NCBI RefSeq assembly: GCF_000743575.1
Contig: NZ_JQGC01000007.1
Location: 186,001-250,000 of the forward strand
DNA: 64,000 bases
Direction of reading: 5' to 3'
Source of the DNA: Devosia riboflavina
Lineage (GTDB): Bacteria > Pseudomonadota > Alphaproteobacteria > Rhizobiales > Devosiaceae
Under the pieces are notes generated by a model that was not told where the DNA came from, did not search any database, and worked only from the letters and a program-made list of their open reading frames with translations. The translations under genes were made by a program, and so were the position numbers. This document shows, piece after piece, positions 43,941 through 53,246 of this stretch. The number at the start of each line of letters is the position of its first letter. Position 1 is the stretch's first letter.

Positions 43941-44710
43941 CCTCTGGCGGCGAGGAGCGCCTTGGCGATGTCGACGAAGCCGCGTCCGGCAATGTCGGCC
44001 GAAATCCAACGCGGTTTGATGGGCAGGTCGTCGAGCACCGGCAGGATATTGGCGACCCCAAAGGTTTTGCTCAAAAAGGCGAACATTGGTGCGTCATTGC
44101 GGGAGTCTCCCGCAAAAGAAACCTGTCGCGCCAACTCTTCATCGCCCAGACCCCAGCGGCGCAGCAGGCGTTCGCTCATGGTGCGCTTGTTGTAGTCGCC
44201 GATCCAGGTGTTGATGTGAACCGAGCTGATCGCCACAGTGCCGCCAAGTGCGCGGATTTCTGTCGCCAGCGCATCGACTTCCGCGCGTGGGTAGCCGACG
44301 ATATCGACGGCGACATCGGCGAGACGAAAATGCTGGTCGTGAGCAAGATGAAAGCGACCAACGAGGAGGGGAGCGACGGAAGCGAGATGCTTGCGCTGCC
44401 GTTCGCTCTGTAGCGCCTCGTCTTCCCAATATTCGACCTCGACCCGATTGTGCCGGGCCGTCATGACAAAGGCGCCACTCTCGCCGATGGCGGCGGCTAC
44501 GGGCCATGCGCGCACAATATGCTCGCACCAGCCGGCCGAGCCGCCCGTCACAGTCACGACGGCGATCCCGGCTTTCTCGAGGTCCCAGAGAGCCTGATAG
44601 GTTTCGGGCAGCAAGCGGCCGTCGGTGGTCAGGGTGTCGTCGATGTCGGTGAGGAGATAGCTGACATCGCGCAGGTCTTCGGGTGCGGGCGCAGGACCGA
44701 TAAAACTCAT
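43937..44710 (-). CDS. HAD-superfamily phosphatase (type IIB), ugp operon
   Basis: This is a Mg-dependent phosphatase of the Cof/mannosyl-3-phosphoglycerate-phosphatase-like class: nucleophile motif LLTDIDDTLTTDGR (about 18-31), TVTGGSAGWC (motif II region), Lys in YNKRTMSERLL, and GDSRNDAPMFAFL (motif IV). Length is 257. The start at 44710 overlaps the DeoR stop (ATGA-type), so it is the last gene of the ugp operon. A glycerol-phosphate or sugar-phosphate substrate is suggested by the neighbours but not shown by sequence. Confidence 0.85.
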   Translation of the reverse strand: MSFIGPAPAPEDLRDVSYLLTDIDDTLTTDGRLLPETYQALWDLEKAGIAVVTVTGGSAGWCEHIVRAWPVAAAIGESGAFVMTARHNRVEVEYWEDEALQSERQRKHLASVAPLLVGRFHLAHDQHFRLADVAVDIVGYPRAEVDALATEIRALGGTVAISSVHINTWIGDYNKRTMSERLLRRWGLGDEELARQVSFAGDSRNDAPMFAFLSKTFGVANILPVLDDLPIKPRWISADIAGRGFVDIAKALLAARG

Positions 44711-45480
44711 TCGGTGTCTCCGCCGCAAATCTCCACCTCGATCCCTGCGCTTTCAAAGGCCGCGACCACCCGTTTGTCATTGGGCAGCGCGTCGGTGAAA
44801 AAGCTGGTGATGGCGGCGAAGGGGGCCACGCGCACCGAGGCATCGCGCGACCATTTGCTGACATCGGCGGCGAGGAATTTGGTTCTCGCATTGTCGAGCA
44901 GTTTCATGGTGAGCTGGGCTTCGCTGTAGCTGAAATCCAGAATGCCCTTTTCCGGGTCAAGCGCACCAGCCCCGACCACGGCGTGGGAAGCATAGAATTT
45001 TTCGAAGAAATTGAGCGCGTCGGGTCCGACGACGTCGCGGTCATTGTGGCGCAGGAGGCCGCCGGTCATGTGCACTTCGACCTGCGGGGTTTCCGACAGG
45101 GTGAGAGCGACATCGATATTATTAGTGACGACACGCAGCTCCTGGTGATCGCGCAGCGCTTCGGCAACGAATTGCACAGTGCTGCCGATGCCCATGAAGA
45201 CGGTCGAGCCGGCCGGGATTGCGGCGGCGATTCGCCGGGCAATCCGCTGCTTGGCCATGCTGTTGAGCGCGGCACGGGCATTGACCGAGATATTGCGGGC
45301 GCCAACGGGTATGTCGACGCCGCCATGGAAACGCCGCGCGTAACCGAGATCACAAAGCGCGTTGATGTCGCGCCTTATGGTCTGGGTGGTCACGTCATAG
45401 CGGGCCGCCAGGGGCTCGATATATTGAGCGCCCTCGGTTTCGATCAGGCTCAGGATTTCGCGTTGCCGATGCGACAGCAT
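44707..45480 (-). CDS. DeoR/GlpR-family transcriptional regulator
   Basis: Likely the local repressor of glycerol-phosphate uptake, responding to a phosphorylated sugar. The N-terminal HTH is MLSHRQREILSLIETEGAQYIEPLAARYDVTTQTIRRDINALCDLGYARRFHGG, the DeoR signature. The effector domain (80-250) has the family's NNIDVALTLSE, MTGGLLRHNDRDVVGP and GILDFSYSEAQLTMKLLDNARTKFLAADVSKW. Length is 257. It lies 17 bases after the glycerophosphodiesterase gene. The TGTTCA-N2-TGAACA palindromes upstream of ugpB and the phosphate transporter resemble GlpR sites and are its best candidate targets. Confidence 0.93.
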   Translation of the reverse strand: MLSHRQREILSLIETEGAQYIEPLAARYDVTTQTIRRDINALCDLGYARRFHGGVDIPVGARNISVNARAALNSMAKQRIARRIAAAIPAGSTVFMGIGSTVQFVAEALRDHQELRVVTNNIDVALTLSETPQVEVHMTGGLLRHNDRDVVGPDALNFFEKFYASHAVVGAGALDPEKGILDFSYSEAQLTMKLLDNARTKFLAADVSKWSRDASVRVAPFAAITSFFTDALPNDKRVVAAFESAGIEVEICGGDTE

Positions 45481-45497
45481 TTGGCCGACAGCCTCTA

Positions 45498-46244
45498 CTA
45501 TCCCAAAAACAGCTTGGGATTGTCAGTGATGACCCCGGTGAGGCCCGCGCCCCAGAATGAGACCAGCTCTATGGGGTTGTTGCAGGTCCAGGCACGCACC
45601 TTGATACCGCTTTTGCTGGTTTCTTCCAGCATGCCGATGCTCAGCGCCTTGTAATGCATGTGAATGGTCGTTGCCGGAATGGCTTTCAGCTTTTCGGCCC
45701 AGTCTTCTGGCGGTCGGCCCCAGAGCATGGCCATTTCGAGATCGGGCTCGAGCGCATGCATGGCTTTGAGCGCCTCGGGATCGAAGCTCGAAATCATGAT
45801 TTGGGTATTCGGCCCGCGCTTGTTGATATCCGCCTGCACGGCACGCACCAATTGGTCGAGCGACTTGTGGTGCTTGTGCTGCTTGATTTCGACATTGGCG
45901 CTGAGCCCGAATTCGCCAAGCGCCTTGATGACTTCGGCCAAAGTCGGCAGGCGCTCGCCGGCATATTTTGTATCAAACCAGGCACCGGCGTCGAGCTTTG
46001 CGATGTCGGCATGGCTAAGCGCGCCAAGCGAGCCCATGCCCGAGGTCGTGCGGTCGACGCTGTCGTCGTGAATGACGACAAGCGTATCATCGGCAAGCAA
46101 AGCGACATCAAGCTCGACCCAGCGCGCGCCCTGTTCGGCGGCAGCCCGGAAGGCGGCGATGGTATTTTCGGGCGCAATGGCGGATGCGCCGCGATGGGCC
46201 TGCACTTCGTCCCTTGTGGGACCGGTATCGGATGGAATGGTCAT
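45498..46244 (-). CDS. ugpQ: Cytoplasmic glycerophosphodiester phosphodiesterase (UgpQ-like)
   Basis: This hydrolyses imported glycerophosphodiesters to glycerol-3-phosphate and an alcohol. GDPD landmarks: AHRGASAIAPENTIAAF (catalytic histidine, residues about 17-33), VELDVALLADDTLVVIHDDSVDRTTSGMG with the second histidine (about 43-70) and ANVEIK (metal glutamate, about 116). Length is 248 with no signal peptide, matching UgpQ rather than periplasmic GlpQ. It is 44 bases after ugpC. Confidence 0.94.
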   Translation of the reverse strand: MTIPSDTGPTRDEVQAHRGASAIAPENTIAAFRAAAEQGARWVELDVALLADDTLVVIHDDSVDRTTSGMGSLGALSHADIAKLDAGAWFDTKYAGERLPTLAEVIKALGEFGLSANVEIKQHKHHKSLDQLVRAVQADINKRGPNTQIMISSFDPEALKAMHALEPDLEMAMLWGRPPEDWAEKLKAIPATTIHMHYKALSIGMLEETSKSGIKVRAWTCNNPIELVSFWGAGLTGVITDNPKLFLG

Positions 46245-46288
46245 GACGCGTCTTTGCTCTTGGCCCGCAAGCCACTAAGTCGGTTCTG

Positions 46289-47353
46289 TTACGGATTCGC
46301 GACAGCGGTGTCGGTGCGACGACCGCTTTCACGGTTGAATGGGTGCAAGTCCGCTGGACGCGCATAGAGTGTCACCGCGGCGCCTTCGGCAATATCGGGC
46401 CGGCCGGGCACGCTGAGAATGACCGCCTGGTTCGAGCCGGTCAGCCGCACATGGAGATGGCTTTCTCCACCGATGGGTTCGAGCAGTTCCACCGATGCCG
46501 CGAGGGCAAGATTTTGGCCGGTTGGCTGGTCCAGAACCAGTTGATCTGGTCGGATACCAATGACGTCAGTCCCATCGGGCAGGTTCAAGCCCTCAAAGCC
46601 CGGTGCACCGGCAATGCTCTCCAGCGAAAGCAGGTTCATCGGCGGAGAGCCGATGAAGCCGGCGACGAACAAGGTCGCCGGGCGGTCATAAACTTCAGTG
46701 GGCGTGCCGAGCTGCTCCACCAGACCATTATTCATCACCACCAACCGATCAGCGAGAGTCATGGCTTCGAGCTGATCGTGGGTCACATAAAGGCTCGTGG
46801 TCTTGAGCCGTCTTTGCAACTTGCGGATTTCTACCCGCATCTGCACGCGCAGCTTGGCGTCGAGATTGGATAGTGGCTCGTCAAAGAGGAAGGCGGCCGG
46901 TTCGCGCACGATGGCGCGGCCCATGGCCACGCGCTGACGCTGACCGCCCGAAAGCTGGCGAGGCTTTCGGTCCAGCATGGGCCCGATCTCCAGAATATCG
47001 GCCGCTTCCTTGACGCGGCGGTCGATCTCTTCGCGCGGCGTACCGCGGTTCTTCAGGCCATATTCGAGGTTTTGCCGCACCGTCATGTGGGGGTAGAGCG
47101 CATAGTTCTGGAATACCATGGCGATGTCGCGCTCGGCGGGCTCGGCCTTTACGACATCGCGGCCGGCGATCTCGATGCGGCCGGACGTGACCGATTCAAG
47201 CCCCGCCACCATGCGCAGCAGCGTCGATTTTCCGCAGCCGGAAGGTCCGACGAGCACGATGAGTTCGCCGTCTTTGACCGAGAGATTGATGCCTTTGACG
47301 GCCGGAACGGAGCCGTAATTCTTTTTGAGGTCAACCAGGTTGATCGTGGCCAT
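46289..47353 (-). CDS. ugpC: sn-Glycerol-3-phosphate ABC importer ATPase
   Basis: This is the MalK-type ATPase of the Ugp importer. It has Walker [11 protein letters not shown] (about 36-45), Q-loop [15 protein letters not shown], signature [16 protein letters not shown], Walker [19 protein letters not shown] and H-loop VTHDQLEAM. The C-terminal TOBE domain includes [24 protein letters not shown] and [14 protein letters not shown]. Length (354) is normal. It lies 3 bases after ugpE. Confidence 0.93.
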   Translation of the reverse strand: MATINLVDLKKNYGSVPAVKGINLSVKDGELIVLVGPSGCGKSTLLRMVAGLESVTSGRIEIAGRDVVKAEPAERDIAMVFQNYALYPHMTVRQNLEYGLKNRGTPREEIDRRVKEAADILEIGPMLDRKPRQLSGGQRQRVAMGRAIVREPAAFLFDEPLSNLDAKLRVQMRVEIRKLQRRLKTTSLYVTHDQLEAMTLADRLVVMNNGLVEQLGTPTEVYDRPATLFVAGFIGSPPMNLLSLESIAGAPGFEGLNLPDGTDVIGIRPDQLVLDQPTGQNLALAASVELLEPIGGESHLHVRLTGSNQAVILSVPGRPDIAEGAAVTLYARPADLHPFNRESGRRTDTAVANP

Positions 47354-47356
47354 GGC

Positions 47357-48205
47357 TTATTTCTCCGTTTCCACGAGGCCTTTGACGAACAGGCGCTGCA
47401 TGAAGATGACTACGAGGACGGGGGGCAGCATGGCCAGCATCACGGCGGCCATCACCAGGTGCCATTGCGGCTCGCCATCGGCCGTGGCGGCCAGGCGCTT
47501 GATGCCCATGACGACGGTGTAATAGCGGCTGTCGGTGGTAACGAGCAGCGGCCAGAGATATTGCACCCATCCATAGATGAAGAGAATGACGAAGAGCGCC
47601 GCGATATTGGTGCGCGAGAGCGGCAGCAGGATATCGCGGAAGAATTTGAGCGGCCCGGCCCCGTCGACGCGCGCGGCCTCCATCAGTTCATCGGGAATGG
47701 TCAGGAAGAACTGGCGGAAGAGGAAAGTTGCCGTCGCCGAAGCGATGAGCGGCAGGGTGAGGCCAACATAGGAATTCAGCAGGCCCAGATCCGCCACCAC
47801 CTTGAAAGTGGGGATGATGCGCACTTCCACCGGTAGCATCAGGGTTATGAAAATGATCCAGAACGCCAGCAGCCGGAACGGGAACTTGAAAAAGACGATC
47901 GCATAGGCCGAGAGCAGCGAGATAGCGATCTTGCCCACGGCGATGATGATGGCGATGACAAGCGAGTTGCCCAGCATGATCCAAAGCGGGGGGGCGCCGG
48001 CTGTGGAGATGCCTTCGGTCAACATCAGGCGATAGTTTTCGATCAGATTGGGTCCGGGTAGCAGCGGCACAAGACCGCTCAGGAAGTCGCCATTGCCATG
48101 TGTTGAGGCAACGAAGGCGAGATAGACCGGAAACACCACGATGACGACGCCGACGATCAGCACCAGATGGGTGAGGAAGCTGAGGAAGGGGCGATTTTCA
48201 ACCAT
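47357..48205 (-). CDS. ugpE: sn-Glycerol-3-phosphate ABC importer permease UgpE
   Basis: This is the second membrane subunit of the Ugp importer. It has about six helices, with the N-terminal LTHLVLIVGVVIVVFPVYLAFVAST and the EAA coupling loop around DELMEAARVDGAGPLKFFRDILLPLSRTNIAAL. Length is 282. The start at 48205 (MVENRPFLSF) fits UgpE; a very long upstream frame covers ugpA out of frame and was ignored. It lies 11 bases from ugpA and 3 from ugpC. Confidence 0.92.
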   Translation of the reverse strand: MVENRPFLSFLTHLVLIVGVVIVVFPVYLAFVASTHGNGDFLSGLVPLLPGPNLIENYRLMLTEGISTAGAPPLWIMLGNSLVIAIIIAVGKIAISLLSAYAIVFFKFPFRLLAFWIIFITLMLPVEVRIIPTFKVVADLGLLNSYVGLTLPLIASATATFLFRQFFLTIPDELMEAARVDGAGPLKFFRDILLPLSRTNIAALFVILFIYGWVQYLWPLLVTTDSRYYTVVMGIKRLAATADGEPQWHLVMAAVMLAMLPPVLVVIFMQRLFVKGLVETEK

Positions 48206-48216
48206 TTTGCGCGCTC

Positions 48217-49101
48217 CTAATACTGCACGCGCCGCTCGATATAGCGGAACTGGATGGCGGTGAGGGCGATGACGATCAGCATCAGCACGACTGACTGGGC
48301 GGCAGAAGAGCCGATGTTCAGCCCAAGGAACCCGTCGGCATAGACCTTGTAGACGAGGATATTGGTCGCCTGGGCCGGGCCGCCCGAGGTCGTTGCGTCG
48401 ATGATGCCGAAAGTGTCGAACATGGCGTAATTGATGTTGACGATGAGGAGGAAGAAGGTCGTGGGCGAGAGCAGCGGGAAGACGATGGTCCAGAACCGCT
48501 TGAAGGGCCCAGCGCCATCGATGGCTGCTGCCTCGGTGAGGGATTGCGGCACCGATTGCAGGCCCGCCACGAAGAACAGGAAATTGTAGGAAATCTGCTT
48601 CCAGCTCGCCGCGATGATGACGAGCAGCATGGCGTGGCTGCCATCGATCCGGTGGTTCCAGTTGATCCCGAGGCCGCGCAGCAGATAGGGCGCAATGCCG
48701 ATCGAGGGGTTGAACATGAACCACCACAGAATGCCCACGACGACAGGCGCGACGGCATAGGGCCAGACCAGCAGCGTCGTATAGAGCCGGTTGGTGCGCA
48801 GCACGCGGTTGACCGAAACGGCGAGGAGCAGCGACACGCTCATGGCCAGGAGCGTCACCGACACAGCGAATACGGCCGTCTTGCCGACGGAATTGAGATA
48901 GGTGGGGTCGGCAAAAAGTCGCTTGTAATTGTCGAACCAGATGAAGGTCGTCTTGAACCCGAAGGGGTCTTCGCGCTCGAAGGACGATTTGACCGCCTGC
49001 ACGGCAGGCCAGATGAAAAAGATCAGCGTCACGGCAAGCTGCGGGGCCAGGAGCAGATAAGGCAGCAGCTTGTTTGGAAAAATGGTGCGCTTGGTTTGCA
49101 T
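48217..49101 (-). CDS. ugpA: sn-Glycerol-3-phosphate ABC importer permease UgpA
   Basis: This is the first membrane subunit. It has the short N-terminus [38 protein letters not shown] characteristic of Ugp[26 protein letters not shown], and the EAA loop [31 protein letters not shown]. Length is 294. An 82-base gap with a hairpin separates it from the binding-protein gene upstream. Confidence 0.93.
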   Translation of the reverse strand: MQTKRTIFPNKLLPYLLLAPQLAVTLIFFIWPAVQAVKSSFEREDPFGFKTTFIWFDNYKRLFADPTYLNSVGKTAVFAVSVTLLAMSVSLLLAVSVNRVLRTNRLYTTLLVWPYAVAPVVVGILWWFMFNPSIGIAPYLLRGLGINWNHRIDGSHAMLLVIIAASWKQISYNFLFFVAGLQSVPQSLTEAAAIDGAGPFKRFWTIVFPLLSPTTFFLLIVNINYAMFDTFGIIDATTSGGPAQATNILVYKVYADGFLGLNIGSSAAQSVVLMLIVIALTAIQFRYIERRVQY

Positions 49102-49143
49102 GGGCCGAACTCCCCCAGAGGCCGAATGTCACTATGCCGGTTG

Positions 49144-49174
49144 GACCGCCCCAGCCTGTCCGGCCGGGGCGATC
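49144..49174 (-). terminator. Hairpin between ugpB and ugpA
   Basis: GACCGCCCC (49144-49152) and GGGGCGATC (49166-49174) pair as a 9-bp stem with one G-U. It probably limits read-through or shields the ugpB 3' end, giving more binding protein than permease. Confidence 0.5.
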
Positions 49175-49183
49175 CGGGGAGGA

Positions 49184-50509
49184 TCAGCTATTGGCGGCTT
49201 CGAAGTCGCGCAGGATCTGGTTGCCGCGCTCGACAGCAGCATCGAGCGCTTCCTTGGCCGACTTGCTGCCGGCGAGAAGGGCTTCGAATTCTTCGTCGAC
49301 CACGGTACGGATTTGGGTCAGGTTGCCGAAGCGAACACCCTTGGAATTGGCCGTCGGCGTGCCGCGGGTGATCTGGTTGATGGCGACATCCGACCCCGGA
49401 TTGGCTTCATAATAGCCCTGTTCCTTACCCAGCTCGTAGGCAGCGTTGGTGACCGGCAGGTAGCCGGTGAACTGGTGCCATCCTGCCTGGATTTCCGGGC
49501 TCGAGAGATAGGTGAAGAACTGGGCCACGCCCTTATAGACTTCCGGATCCTTGCCATTGAGGGCCCAGAGCGTCGCGCCGCCGATGATCGAATTCTTGGG
49601 ATCGGTGGTCACGTCGTCATAATAGGGCAGGGGCGCGAAGCCGACCTCGAAATCCTTGGCATTGTTGATCACGCCAGCGCGCGAGGCCGAGGAGTTCATG
49701 TAGATGGCGCATTCCTGCGAATAGAATTTCGGCGGAGCGTCGGCGCCACCAACCGGGCCGCCATATTCGAACAGACCCTCATCGGCCCATTTCTTCAGGT
49801 TTTCCCAGTGCTTGGTCTGTACTTCGCCATTGAAGGTAAATTCGGTGCCGAGGCCGCCGAAGCCGTTTTCCAGCGTGCCGTAGGGCTGGTCGTGGATGGC
49901 CGAGAGATTTTCGAGCTGGATCCAGCTCACCCAGCCGGTAGTGAAGCCGCAGGGAGCGGCGCCCGATTCAACGATCTTTTTTGAGAATTCTTCGACTTCG
50001 GCCCAGGTCTTGGGCGCTGTTTCGCGGTCGAGACCGGCTTTTTCGAAAACGTCCTTGTTGTAATACATGATGGGCGTCGACGAATTGAACGGCATGGACA
50101 GGATGTTGCCGTCTGTATCCGAATAATAGCCCGTCACGGGAGCCAGGAAACCCGACGGGTCCCACGGTTCGCCATTGTCGGCCATGAGCTGGTAGACCGG
50201 ATAGACGGCGCCCTTGGCGGCCATCATGGTGCCGGTGCCCACTTCGAAAACCTGTACGATGGCCGGCTGTTCATTCGCGCGGAAGGCGGCGATGGCGGCG
50301 GTCAGGGTTTCGGGATAGCTGCCCTTATAGGTCGGGATGACCTTGAACTCGGTTTGGCTGGCATTAAAGCCGTTGGCGATTTCCTCGAGCTTCTTGCCGA
50401 GCTCGGCGTCCATGGCATGCCACCATGCAATCTCGGTCTGTGCAGCGACCGGGGCGGCCGAAAGAACGGCAGCCAGGCCCGCAGACAGGAACAAAACGTT
50501 CTTGAACAT
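49184..50509 (-). CDS. ugpB: sn-Glycerol-3-phosphate periplasmic binding protein UgpB
   Basis: This captures glycerol-3-phosphate and glycerophosphodiesters in the periplasm. The signal peptide is MFKNVLFLSAGLAAVLSAAPVAAQ. The mature sequence starts TEIAWWHAMDAELGKKLEEIANGFN, a UgpB hallmark, with PAIVQVFEVGTGTMMAAKGAVYPV and SMPFNSSTPIMYYNKDVFEKAGLD. The C-terminal region ends EALDAAVERGNQILRDFE. Length is 441. The start at 50509 has GGGAG upstream. It is first in the operon ugpB-A-E-C-Q-deoR-HAD. Confidence 0.94.
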   Translation of the reverse strand: MFKNVLFLSAGLAAVLSAAPVAAQTEIAWWHAMDAELGKKLEEIANGFNASQTEFKVIPTYKGSYPETLTAAIAAFRANEQPAIVQVFEVGTGTMMAAKGAVYPVYQLMADNGEPWDPSGFLAPVTGYYSDTDGNILSMPFNSSTPIMYYNKDVFEKAGLDRETAPKTWAEVEEFSKKIVESGAAPCGFTTGWVSWIQLENLSAIHDQPYGTLENGFGGLGTEFTFNGEVQTKHWENLKKWADEGLFEYGGPVGGADAPPKFYSQECAIYMNSSASRAGVINNAKDFEVGFAPLPYYDDVTTDPKNSIIGGATLWALNGKDPEVYKGVAQFFTYLSSPEIQAGWHQFTGYLPVTNAAYELGKEQGYYEANPGSDVAINQITRGTPTANSKGVRFGNLTQIRTVVDEEFEALLAGSKSAKEALDAAVERGNQILRDFEAANS

Positions 50510-50596
50510 TCTCACTCCCTTTATGTTTTGGCCGAGGCCTCCCCGCCTCGTGCTGTCCGAATTGGTAACAGCGGAACGCGCGTTTGCAACAGAAAA

Positions 50597-50612
50597 ATGT
50601 TCAAATGAACAT
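50597..50612. promoter_or_regulatory. Palindrome upstream of ugpB (candidate DeoR operator)
   Basis: ATGTTCA-AA-TGAACAT is a perfect 16-bp palindrome 88 bases before the ugpB start. It resembles GlpR operators (ATGTTCG...CGAACAT), and a related TGTTCA-TG-TGAACA lies at 50740-50753. Confidence 0.6.
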
Positions 50613-50739
50613 TTTGGATGGCGCGAATGATCAAGGTTGCATCGCAAACTGGTCCAAATTGCTTGATATCATTGGCTATGGACAATTTTTCTGATCACCA
50701 GATTTTGCACCCGATTGCATCGAGCTGTTGCGCCTCAAC

Positions 50740-50753
50740 TGTTCATGTGAACA
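50740..50753. promoter_or_regulatory. Second TGTTCA/TGAACA palindrome, upstream of the phosphate transporter
   Basis: TGTTCA-TG-TGAACA is a perfect 14-bp palindrome 41 bases before the Na/Pi transporter start. It matches the core of the site at 50597-50612, so one regulator may serve both divergent operons. Confidence 0.55.
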
Positions 50754-50793
50754 TGATGGCGACTCGAAACAGAGCACGGGTAGGGGAGGCCTG

Positions 50794-52458
50794 ATGTACT
50801 TCATCATCGTCCATCTGATGGCGGCCATCGTTCTCCTGCTCTGGGCCGTGCGCATGGTGCGAACGGCGGTGGAACGGGCCTATTCCGCCCAGCTCAAGCG
50901 CACCTTGGCTCATGCCGAGCGCAGCGCGCTTTCCGCCGCGACGGTCGGTACCGGCATGGCCGTGGCGCTGCAAAGTTCGACCGCAGTGGCCGCGCTGGCT
51001 TCCAGCTTCGCCTCGGGTGGACTTCTGGCGGGTAGCACGGGCCTGGCGCTGATGCTCGGCGCCTATTTCGGTTCTGCCCTCGTTGCCAGCGTTCTCTCTT
51101 TCGATCTGACGCTGCTCACCGCGCCGCTGATCATTTTGGGCGGCACGCTGTTCCTAAGAGCCAATGATCGGCAGATGAAACAGCTCGGCCGCATGATCCT
51201 TGGCGTCGCCTTCGTGCTGCTTTCACTTGAAATGGTGTCCGAGGCGACCGCGCCCTGGCGCGACAGCGAAGTTCTGGCCATGGCCATCGACTATCTGCGC
51301 GGCGACCCCTGGACCGGCTTTTTCGTTGCGGCCATCATCACCTGGCTCTCCTATTCCTCCGTCGCCAGCGTCCTCGTTATCATCACATTCGGTACGGCGG
51401 GCGTGATCCCCTTCGAGGTGGCGGCTGCCCTTGTGCTCGGCGCAAATCTGGGCGGCACGCTGATTGCCTTCGGCATGACCCGTGGCGCCGATGTGCGGGC
51501 CCGACGCATAGCGCTTGGAGCGCTGCTGTTCCGCGGTGGCGCGGCTATCGTCTGTCTGATCGTTATCGAGATTCTGCAGGTCCATACTCTGGGCCTGCCG
51601 GGCAATGTCGGCCAGCAGGCAAGCCTTTTTCACTCCGCCTTCAACTTTGCTGTCATGATCCTGGGGCTGCCGCTGGTCGGTCCTGCCTCGCGCCTCCTCG
51701 AGCGCTTTGTCGGCGAAAGTGCTGCTGACGAGACGGCCGATCTCGCCCGTCTCCGGCGGCCGGCTCTTGCTACGGCCAGCCATGGCAATGTTGACGCGGC
51801 CCTTGCCAGCGCCACGCGCGAACTCTTGCGCATGAGCGAAATGGTGGAGGTGATGCTACAGCCGGCGATGGAAATCCTGAGGGGCGGCGATAAGACAGCC
51901 ATCCGCCGGGTCAAGGCGTTGGAGCCCGAAGTCGACCGCGCCAATGCCTCGATCAAGCTTTTCCTTTCCCAACTCGACTGGGACAAGATGGATGAGGGTC
52001 AAGTGAGCCGCGCGTCCGACCTCAGTACCTTCGCCATTGGGCTCGAGCAGGCCGGCGACATCATCGCGCGACAATTGCTGCGGGTCGCCGATCAGCTCTC
52101 CGAGCGTCATCTCACCTTTTCGCCGCAAGGCTGGGAGGAGTTGCAGGATCTGCATGTCAGGGTTTTGGGCAATCTGCAGCTCGCGCTCAATGTCCTTGTC
52201 TCCGAAGACATCGAATCCGCGCGTCAGCTCGTCGCCGAAAAGGACGCCATAGGTGTTCTGGAGCGCTCCAGCATGAACCAGCATTTTGCGCGCCTGCGCA
52301 AAGGCGACCCAAACAGTTTTGAGACCAGCGAGCTGCACCTGCAGACGGTGCGGTCGCTCCGTCACATCAATTCGCTGCTGTGCGGGGTCGCCTATTCGAT
52401 CCTGAGCGAGCAGGGCGAACTGCTCGGCTCAAAGCTTGCGAGAAGTCCGGGCCAATAA
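50794..52458 (+). CDS. Na/Pi cotransporter family protein with PhoU-like C-terminal domain
   Basis: This probably imports inorganic phosphate with sodium. The first half (about 1-330) is membrane-embedded with the QSS repeat motif VALQSSTAVAALASSFASGGLL (about 70-91); the second repeat is WLSYSSVASVLVIITFGTAGVIP, where the glutamine of QSS is replaced by tyrosine. The C-terminal part (about 350-550) is helical and PhoU-like (ELLRMSEMVEVMLQPAMEIL, LEQAGDIIARQLL). Length is 554. The start at 50794 has AGGGGAGG upstream. It is divergent from the ugp operon, a phosphate-related neighbour. Confidence 0.9.
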   Translation: MYFIIVHLMAAIVLLLWAVRMVRTAVERAYSAQLKRTLAHAERSALSAATVGTGMAVALQSSTAVAALASSFASGGLLAGSTGLALMLGAYFGSALVASVLSFDLTLLTAPLIILGGTLFLRANDRQMKQLGRMILGVAFVLLSLEMVSEATAPWRDSEVLAMAIDYLRGDPWTGFFVAAIITWLSYSSVASVLVIITFGTAGVIPFEVAAALVLGANLGGTLIAFGMTRGADVRARRIALGALLFRGGAAIVCLIVIEILQVHTLGLPGNVGQQASLFHSAFNFAVMILGLPLVGPASRLLERFVGESAADETADLARLRRPALATASHGNVDAALASATRELLRMSEMVEVMLQPAMEILRGGDKTAIRRVKALEPEVDRANASIKLFLSQLDWDKMDEGQVSRASDLSTFAIGLEQAGDIIARQLLRVADQLSERHLTFSPQGWEELQDLHVRVLGNLQLALNVLVSEDIESARQLVAEKDAIGVLERSSMNQHFARLRKGDPNSFETSELHLQTVRSLRHINSLLCGVAYSILSEQGELLGSKLARSPGQ

Positions 52459-52560
52459 GGCGCCGGGGCGAGGACGGTTTCGAGTTTGGCCGGAGACTAT
52501 CTCGCTCACGCTGAAATCCTGGCGCACCGCTAAAGCAAATATTCGCGCAAGATTTGTTCG

Positions 52561-53043
52561 TTAAAGCGCGATCGCCCGCGGCTGGCCCATCTGGGAAAGC
52601 GTCACGCGGCCGGCCGCCAGGTTGGCGAGAAAGCGCGAAAGATCTGGTTCGTGGGCGGCTTCCGCCGCTTCGTTCGGTGACATCCAGCGGCGCTGGCGCT
52701 GGCCTTTTTCTTTCCAGTCTTTGCGCTCGCGCGTGACTTCGAGCGGGAAGATCACGGCCTGGCCGGGCGTGCTCGATCCATCACTGAAAAGCTTGGAATA
52801 GCGATAGGAGCCAACGGCCTGCGCGTCGACACGGCCTTCGACGCCGGCTTCTTCGAGGGCTTCCTGGCGGGCCGAGTCGGCCTCGCTAAGGCCCTTCATC
52901 GGCCAGCCCTTGGGCAGCATCCATTTGCCATTGGTGCGCGAAGTGATGAGCAATACCGAAATCGAGCCGTCATCCTCCCGCCGCCATGGCAAAGCGGCGA
53001 CCTGGTGGCACAGAGCAGAACGGGCGGGCGCGGTATTCGCCAT
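52561..53043 (-). CDS. Nudix hydrolase
   Basis: This hydrolyses a nucleoside diphosphate-X compound. The Nudix region is LPKGWPMKGLSEADSARQEALEEAGVEG (about 43-70), with the REUXEE core here QEALEEAG (arginine replaced by glutamine) and the catalytic glutamates kept. The KGWPMKG form is common in Hyphomicrobiales Nudix proteins related to diadenosine and diphosphoinositol phosphohydrolases. Length is 160. Substrate cannot be read from sequence. It is transcribed away from the TetR gene and stands alone. Confidence 0.9.
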   Translation of the reverse strand: MANTAPARSALCHQVAALPWRREDDGSISVLLITSRTNGKWMLPKGWPMKGLSEADSARQEALEEAGVEGRVDAQAVGSYRYSKLFSDGSSTPGQAVIFPLEVTRERKDWKEKGQRQRRWMSPNEAAEAAHEPDLSRFLANLAAGRVTLSQMGQPRAIAL

Positions 53044-53246
53044 GAAGGTTCCCAGAACGGCATCGACTCATACTCAAATAGAGTGCGCCGCATTGCGGGA
53101 AAAGGCAATGCACACGTGTTCAATTTGTACGTTTGTGACGCATTTGCGCCTCTGGGGTGGCTTTCGGTGCCTTAGTGACCGCGTGCGCATAAGATCCGCT
53201 CGGTCGAGTACGGAACCCCCAATCCGTCAGCCTCAAAATTCAACTA

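Noticed and set aside
43215-44009. Minus-strand 264-residue frame across the toxin-antitoxin genes
   Set aside because: It covers two overlapping genes with clear RHH and PIN motifs on the other strand and has no domain of its own.
47357-49132. 591-residue minus-strand frame apparently fusing ugpA and ugpE
   Set aside because: Its first half is out of frame with the intact ugpA at 48217-49101 and shows no permease pattern; only the last 282 residues are real UgpE.
50510-50793. PHO box in the ugpB / Na-Pi transporter intergenic region
   Set aside because: No pair of CTGTCAT-like repeats with 4-base spacing was found; the visible palindromes are of TGTTCA type.
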